A DNA stretch of 64,000 bases from an uncultured Kangiella sp. (GTDB lineage Bacteria > Pseudomonadota > Gammaproteobacteria > Enterobacterales > Kangiellaceae): the NCBI GenBank assembly GCA_947498625.1, contig CANMKR010000004.1:53386-117385 (forward strand), written 5' to 3'. The notes below the pieces were generated by a model. That model worked only from the letters and a program-made list of their open reading frames with translations. It had not been told where the DNA came from and searched no databases. The first letter of the stretch is position 1. The number at the start of each line of letters is the position of its first letter. Positions 59,458 through 64,000 of this stretch are shown piece by piece. The position numbers and the translations under genes are program-made.

Positions 59458-59931
59458 TTAGTCTTTACGCTCGTATTCGCCTTCAATCACACCATCATCT
59501 TGCTGTTTAGGCTGCTGTGACTCAAAGGGGTTTTGCCCTGATTGTGTATTAAAGCCGCTAGTTTTGACGGATTTAAACCAGCCTAGCTTAATTAATTTTT
59601 TAGCAAACCAGTCTCGGCTCTGAGGGATAAGCCATAAAAAACCCAAGGTATCAGTAAGAAAACCGGGGGTTATCAAAAAGGCACCAGCTAACACTAACAA
59701 GACTCCTTCCACCATTTCCTCGGCTGGAGCTTGCCCGGTTGCTAGTTTTTCTTGAAAGCGAGCAAACACACTAATACCCTGCCCTTTCAACATATTAACG
59801 CCGATCACTCCCGTTAGAATAATCAGCGCAATTGTTGGGCCTGTGCCAATCAAGCCACCAACACCAATCAGTACATAAACCTCAGCAATCGCAATAGCGA
59901 TAAATAACAGGATAAAGTGTCTAAACCACAT
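59458..59931 (-). CDS. fxsA: FxsA family membrane protein
   Basis: 157 residues. Three membrane helices, with AIAEVYVLIGVGGLIGTGPT and LVLAGAFLITPGFLTDTLGFL as the FxsA signature, and a hydrophilic C-terminal tail (QQPKQQDDGVIEGEYERKD). E. coli FxsA was found as a suppressor of F-exclusion of phage T7. In many gammaproteobacteria it sits directly beside groES; here the groES gene is 13 kb away. Confidence 0.92.
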   Translation of the reverse strand: MWFRHFILLFIAIAIAEVYVLIGVGGLIGTGPTIALIILTGVIGVNMLKGQGISVFARFQEKLATGQAPAEEMVEGVLLVLAGAFLITPGFLTDTLGFLWLIPQSRDWFAKKLIKLGWFKSVKTSGFNTQSGQNPFESQQPKQQDDGVIEGEYERKD

Positions 59932-60105
59932 ATTTTTCTCGTTAATTCTTCAAGTCATTCGATTCACGCTACCTTTACTGACAAACTTTTACGCTTATTC
60001 GTCAGTTAAGAGCATGGTTTCTCATTGTATTAATCATATAATGGCTGTTAACCATCATATTACAAGCCCGATAATTGTAACGAGTTATGATTGCGAAAGA
60101 AAAGA

Positions 60106-60432
60106 ATGAGTATCTCTGAATTTCAATTACTGCTATCAACCGCTCCTGATCAAGCGAGCGCAGAAATGTTAGCGCGTGATTTAGTGACATTGAAACTGGC
60201 GGCCTGTGTTAATCTAGTACCGCAGGTGACTAGCATCTACTCTTGGCAGGATAAGATTGAGCAAGAGCAAGAAGTACTACTTTTAATAAAATCCAAGACA
60301 ACTAAGTTTGCAGCAATTGAAGACTGGTTAGATAAAAACCATCCATATGATGTCCCAGAACTAATTAGTTGTAATATTAGCGAAGTTTGCGCCTCTTATG
60401 GGCAATGGCTAACAAACAATCTAGACAGTTAA
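60106..60432 (+). CDS. cutA: Divalent-cation tolerance protein CutA
   Basis: 108 residues from the ATG at 60106; a TTG 15 bases earlier is possible. LLLSTAPDQASAEMLARDLV, KLAACVNLVPQVTSIYSWQDKIEQ (key Cys and the Trp-Gln) and PYDVPELI are the CutA1 landmarks. Forms a very stable trimer. It ends 34 bases before dsbD, as in E. coli where cutA and dsbD are adjacent. Confidence 0.95.
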   Translation: MSISEFQLLLSTAPDQASAEMLARDLVTLKLAACVNLVPQVTSIYSWQDKIEQEQEVLLLIKSKTTKFAAIEDWLDKNHPYDVPELISCNISEVCASYGQWLTNNLDS

Positions 60433-60466
60433 CTCTAGACATTCACCTGGATACTTGACCAAGAAA

Positions 60467-62302
60467 ATGATGATGAAAAAGATTTTTAGTTTTGTTTTTC
60501 TATTTTTAATTTCAGCGAGTTTTAGCTCTAAAGCAACTCCGGCAATTGACTTGGGTTCGCTGATTGCTAAACAAGATAAATTATTATCAGTAGATGATGC
60601 TTTTGTTCCAACACTTGAAACATTAGACGACCAAGTCATCGTCAAATTTGATATCGCTGAGGGTTATTACCTCTATAAGATGCGCCTTAAGCTAACATCC
60701 AAAGATGCTTCTTTCGGCGAACTCATTATTCCAGAGGGTTATGAAAAGGATGATCCCTATTTTGGTTTAACTGAAGTCTATTATAAGTTTTTAGAATTTG
60801 CCGCACCGATCACTGCAGCTAGTAGCCAATCAATACTAGTATCTTTAGATTTTCAGGGTTGCGCCGAAGATCGTTTGTGTTACCCGCCTACAACTCGCGA
60901 GTTTGACTTAAAGGTTGATAGCTCTTTAGTTACGATAACGAGCTCTACTAGCGCATCAGAAGAATCAAACTCAGCAGTATCCTCTAGCACTCCTGAATTT
61001 GCTTCTGAACAAGATAAGTTAGTGGATGATTTAAACAATAAAAGTATTCTTTGGAATTTCTTTAAATTTATTCTAATTGGCTTAGGGCTTACTTTTACAC
61101 CTTGTGTTTTCCCTATGATTCCAATTATTTCAGGGATTATTGCTGGACAAGGTGACAAACTAAATACTCGCCGCGCCTTTGCTTTATCCATAACCTATAC
61201 CCAAGCAGTTGCGATTGTTTATACCATTTTAGGGGTTTTAGTTGCGCTTGCCGGTAAATCTTTATCGGGTTATTTGCAACATCCTTATTTTGTCATTGGC
61301 GCTGCCATAGCTTTTGTGCTGTTATCACTTTCCATGTTTGGTTTTTACGAATTACAACTGCCTTCAAGCATGCAGGCTAAATTGGCGCAAAAATCCAATG
61401 ACCAGAAAGGCGGCTATATCGGAACAGCGATCATGGGTGTTATTTCTGCCTTGATCGTATCACCTTGTGTCACAGTGCCATTAATTGCGATTTTATTAGT
61501 CATTGCACAATCTGGCGATATTCTTTTAGGCGCTACCGCTTTGTACGGACTTGGCGTAGGTATGGGAATTCCGCTAATTATTATTGCGGTAACCGGCGGT
61601 AAATTCCTACCTAAAGCTGGCGCTTGGATGGATGCAATCAAAGCAGCTTTCGGTGTTGCCATGTTAGGTGTGGCTTTATATCTGGTTAAGCACTTATTAC
61701 CTAACTCCATCTACATGTACGGCTGGGCTTTATTAGCATTAATCCCAGGTTATTATTTATTCCAAAGCTCTTTACCAAAAACTGGTTGGAATAATTTCTT
61801 TAAAGCCATTGGTTTAGCCTTAATGGTTTACGGAACTTTATTATTTATTGGTGGTGCCCAAGGTAATCGCGACTTGGTTAGCCCATTAAAAGGCACTTAT
61901 GTCAGCAGTAGCACAAAGGTAACAGAATCTAGTCAACACTTACCTTTTGAACGAGTGAAGACTTTAGAGCAACTAGAAGCCAGAGTGGCACAAGCTAAGA
62001 CAGAAAATAAAACCCTTATGCTAGATTTCTTTGCTGAATGGTGCGCCGCTTGTTATGAATTTGAAGAGCTGGTCTTTAGTCGCCCTGAAGTAGCGCAAGC
62101 ACTCTCTAATACGGTTTTATTACAAGCCGATGTGACTGATAATGATCAGTTCGATGTTGAGCTTATGGAAGCCTACGACGTATTAGGATTGCCCAGTATT
62201 ATGTTTTTTAACGCACAAGGACAGGAATTGCCTCAATATAGGGCCACTGGATTTGAAGACGCTGAGCAGTTTTTAAAACGAATTAATGCCGCTTTAAAAT
62301 AA
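60467..62302 (+). CDS. dsbD: Thiol:disulfide interchange protein DsbD
   Basis: 611 residues from the ATG at 60467 (60473 is also possible). Signal peptide ends near KA-T. The N-terminal immunoglobulin-like domain has the Cys pair in FQGCAEDRLCYPP near residues 132-138. The membrane domain has FTPCVFPMIPI and VSPCVTVPLIAI, the two conserved Cys. The C-terminal thioredoxin domain has WCAACYEF near residue 526, with CAAC where E. coli has CVAC. It moves electrons from cytoplasmic thioredoxin to periplasmic DsbC and CcmG. Copper genes follow by 26 bp. Confidence 0.95.
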   Translation: MMMKKIFSFVFLFLISASFSSKATPAIDLGSLIAKQDKLLSVDDAFVPTLETLDDQVIVKFDIAEGYYLYKMRLKLTSKDASFGELIIPEGYEKDDPYFGLTEVYYKFLEFAAPITAASSQSILVSLDFQGCAEDRLCYPPTTREFDLKVDSSLVTITSSTSASEESNSAVSSSTPEFASEQDKLVDDLNNKSILWNFFKFILIGLGLTFTPCVFPMIPIISGIIAGQGDKLNTRRAFALSITYTQAVAIVYTILGVLVALAGKSLSGYLQHPYFVIGAAIAFVLLSLSMFGFYELQLPSSMQAKLAQKSNDQKGGYIGTAIMGVISALIVSPCVTVPLIAILLVIAQSGDILLGATALYGLGVGMGIPLIIIAVTGGKFLPKAGAWMDAIKAAFGVAMLGVALYLVKHLLPNSIYMYGWALLALIPGYYLFQSSLPKTGWNNFFKAIGLALMVYGTLLFIGGAQGNRDLVSPLKGTYVSSSTKVTESSQHLPFERVKTLEQLEARVAQAKTENKTLMLDFFAEWCAACYEFEELVFSRPEVAQALSNTVLLQADVTDNDQFDVELMEAYDVLGLPSIMFFNAQGQELPQYRATGFEDAEQFLKRINAALK

Positions 62303-62328
62303 GGGTATTTCGGTATATTATTTATAGT

Positions 62329-62706
62329 ATGAATAAATCCATCATCTCACTCCTATCCATTTGTGCGCTGCTGCTTTCGTTAGTGGTGCCCAAAAGCCTG
62401 AGTATGACTAGTCATAACATGGATATGAAAGTAGATACAAATGAGATGATTCAGCCCAATTCAAATAGCGAGCATTGTGCTGAGATGATGTCCAAGCAAT
62501 TGGCCTCAAAGCCTACAAAAACCGATAAACAAAGTGACTGCTGTGAAGAGTGTGATTGTTTGATGGCTAGCTCCTCGAACTTTTACAGTCCGCAAGCTCT
62601 GTTCAATACTTTTATCCACTTGAGCAAAGACCAGTTACTCGCCTCTAATAAACATCATTACTTGAATCCTTTTCAGGAATTTTTTATCCCACCCAAAATT
62701 TCTTAA
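62329..62706 (+). CDS. CopL-like small secreted metal-binding protein
   Basis: 125 residues. A Sec-type hydrophobic N terminus (MNKSIISLLSICALLLSLVV), then a Met-, His- and Cys-rich region: SHNMDMKVDTNEM, EHCAEMM and SDCCEECDCLMAS. This composition fits metal binding. Small proteins of this type (CopL) precede copA in Xanthomonas and relatives and are needed for its copper-induced expression. It ends 53 bases before copA. Confidence 0.65.
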   Translation: MNKSIISLLSICALLLSLVVPKSLSMTSHNMDMKVDTNEMIQPNSNSEHCAEMMSKQLASKPTKTDKQSDCCEECDCLMASSSNFYSPQALFNTFIHLSKDQLLASNKHHYLNPFQEFFIPPKIS

Positions 62707-62759
62707 CACAAAACCGATCCGTCTTTATAAAGTGTTATTAATTTCAACTTGGGTGTTAC

Positions 62760-64000
62760 ATGAGTCATTTATTTAAAAATCCTAATCTTTCGCGGCGTCA
62801 ATTTGTGCTGGGCGCAACTTCTACCTTAGCCGTATCAAGCCTGCCTTGGTCTAGCGCGATAGCCGACACGGCAAATTCTATTCATCAATTAACCAGTTTA
62901 AAAGGGAATAAGTTTGACTTAGATATTGGTTATCAATTGGTTAATTTTACTGGCAACAAAGCGCTCGCTACGACTGTTAACCAAGGCCTACCGGCTCCGG
63001 TTTTACATTGGCAAGAAGGCGAGCGTGTTACTTTAAACGTCACCAATAAATTGAAAGTCGACAGCTCCATTCATTGGCATGGCATTATTCTTCCAACTGA
63101 GATGGATGGGGTTCCTGGTTTAAGTTTTGATGGCATCAAGCCTGGAGAAACATTCCAATATCAATTCGATCTCAATCAAAGCGGCACCTATTGGTATCAC
63201 AGCCATTCAGGATTCCAAGAACAAACTGGTGTCTATGGCGCCATGATTGTTCATCCGAAAGAACCAGAGCCGTTTGACTACGATTGTGATTTTGTGGTGA
63301 TGCTATCCGATTGGAGTGATGAAAACCCGCACGATATTTACGCCAAGCTCAAAAAAATGAGTCATTACTATAATTTCAGAGAAAGGACCATGCGTGATCT
63401 TTGGAAGGATATTAAAAATAAAGGCTTATCGGGTACTATGGCAGAGCGCGAAATGTGGAATCAAATGCGTATGAGCGAAACGGATATCGCCGATGTAACA
63501 GGTTATACCTACACCTATTTAATGAATGGCAATACACCAGATAGCGGCTGGCTAGGACAATTCCGCAAAGGTGATAAGGTGCGCTTGCGCTTCATTAACG
63601 CCGCCGCCATGAGTATTTTTGATGTCAGGATTCCAGGGTTAAAAATGACGGTGGTTGCTACGGACGGTCAGCTTATACAGCCAGTCTCCATCGATGAGTT
63701 TAGAATTGGTGTGGCAGAAACTTATGACGTTATAGTTGAACCAGAAGATAAAGCTTATACCATTTTTGCGCAAACTATTGATCGTTCTGGTTTTGCTCGT
63801 GGAACTTTAACGCCAGATTTAAATTATTCTGCTGATGTTCCGTCTATGGACTACGCTCCTATACTTGAGCATAGGGATATGGGGATGGATCATTCAATGC
63901 ATAATATGACAGGTATGGATCATTCCAAAATGGATCACTCCAAAATGGATCACTCCAAAATGGATCACTCCAAAATGGATCACTCCAAAATGGATCACTC
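62760..64000 (+). CDS. copA: Copper resistance multicopper oxidase CopA, 3' part outside window
   Basis: At least 413 codons; the frame runs off the window. The N terminus has a twin-arginine motif SRRQFVLGA, so folding with copper happens before export. Cupredoxin 1 has the copper ligands IHWHGIILP and YWYHSHSGFQ; cupredoxin 2 includes YTYTYLMNGNTPDSGW, RLRFINAAAMSIFDVRIPGL (key Asn, Ala, Phe) and VAETYDVIVEP. After about residue 365 comes a Met/His-rich insert (MGMDHSMHNM, then MDHSK repeated), usual in CopA and thought to bind extra Cu(I). The third domain with the remaining ligands lies beyond 64000. Confidence 0.93.
   Translation, partial: MSHLFKNPNLSRRQFVLGATSTLAVSSLPWSSAIADTANSIHQLTSLKGNKFDLDIGYQLVNFTGNKALATTVNQGLPAPVLHWQEGERVTLNVTNKLKVDSSIHWHGIILPTEMDGVPGLSFDGIKPGETFQYQFDLNQSGTYWYHSHSGFQEQTGVYGAMIVHPKEPEPFDYDCDFVVMLSDWSDENPHDIYAKLKKMSHYYNFRERTMRDLWKDIKNKGLSGTMAEREMWNQMRMSETDIADVTGYTYTYLMNGNTPDSGWLGQFRKGDKVRLRFINAAAMSIFDVRIPGLKMTVVATDGQLIQPVSIDEFRIGVAETYDVIVEPEDKAYTIFAQTIDRSGFARGTLTPDLNYSADVPSMDYAPILEHRDMGMDHSMHNMTGMDHSKMDHSKMDHSKMDHSKMDHSKMDH
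63915..64000 (+). repeat. 15-bp tandem repeat coding MDHSK inside copA
   Basis: The unit ATGGATCACTCCAAA starts at 63930, 63945, 63960, 63975 and 63990 (cut by the window edge), with a first copy at 63915 that differs by one base (CAT for CAC). The copies are identical at DNA level, so the array expanded recently and is likely to vary in copy number between strains. Each unit adds Met-Asp-His-Ser-Lys. Confidence 0.95.

Noticed and set aside
63915..64000. Regular repeat that could be taken for a CRISPR array
   Set aside because: Fifteen-base units without spacers, in frame inside copA, coding MDHSK; a coding tandem repeat.

Overview
The window is a piece of a low-GC gammaproteobacterial chromosome. 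A complete type II secretion operon, EnvZ/OmpR, Hsp33/Hsp15, LpxL-type acyltransferases, a Kdo kinase and an aa3-type cytochrome c oxidase cluster together suggest a marine, aerobic, Gram-negative rod of the Kangiella/Aliikangiella type (Oceanospirillales). That placement is inferred from gene content and protein style, not from a search. No rRNA, tRNA, transposase or CRISPR array was seen.

Layout. 1-9196: leftward T2SS operon gspC-D-E-F-G-H-I-J-K and the first nine codons of gspL. 9432-16280: hslR-hslO, convergent envZ-ompR, then tex, dsbB and a small ABM-domain protein. 16363-20477: small conserved proteins (Mpo1-like, FKBP isomerase, TIGR02444, DUF423) and a tandem pair of LpxL-like acyltransferases. 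20467-26340: MATE exporter and the heme/copper assembly half of the oxidase cluster (SURF1, ctaA, ctaB, SCO, DUF2909). 26385-32324: an envelope block (DUF3667, exported metallopeptidase, Kdo kinase, family 9 glycosyltransferase, an Omp85-like barrel and a 53-residue single-TM protein) that splits the oxidase cluster. 32430-36772: coxB-coxA-ctaG-coxC. 37023-40436: vWA lipoprotein, ECF sigma factor and a presumptive anti-sigma protein. 40559-43616: a thioesterase, a TfpZ-like membrane protein with an unknown partner, and a secreted six-cysteine protein.

43617-46067 holds groES-groEL. They are preceded by a promoter in which a sigma-32-type -35 box lies inside a perfect CIRCE operator, and followed by a duplicated inverted-repeat plus terminator unit. 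groES is separated from fxsA, cutA and dsbD (59458-62302) by about 13 kb. In several gammaproteobacteria these genes are close neighbours, so 46.1-59.4 kb looks like an accessory insertion. It carries a three-gene cassette with a membrane-anchored deoxyribosyltransferase/TIR-like protein, dRS3-like repeats, a LysR/DoxX/azoreductase divergon, many small DUF proteins, a MipA-type porin-like protein and an exported catalase-peroxidase.

The window ends in a copper-resistance locus: a CopL-like small protein and a multicopper oxidase CopA whose Met/His-rich insert is a growing 15-bp tandem repeat cut by the window edge. The strongest leads are the deoxyribosyltransferase/TIR-like cassette, the TonB-receptor-like VVVTGSRIR motif shared by the vWA protein and the anti-sigma protein, the dual CIRCE/sigma-32 promoter, and the duplicated repeat downstream of groEL.
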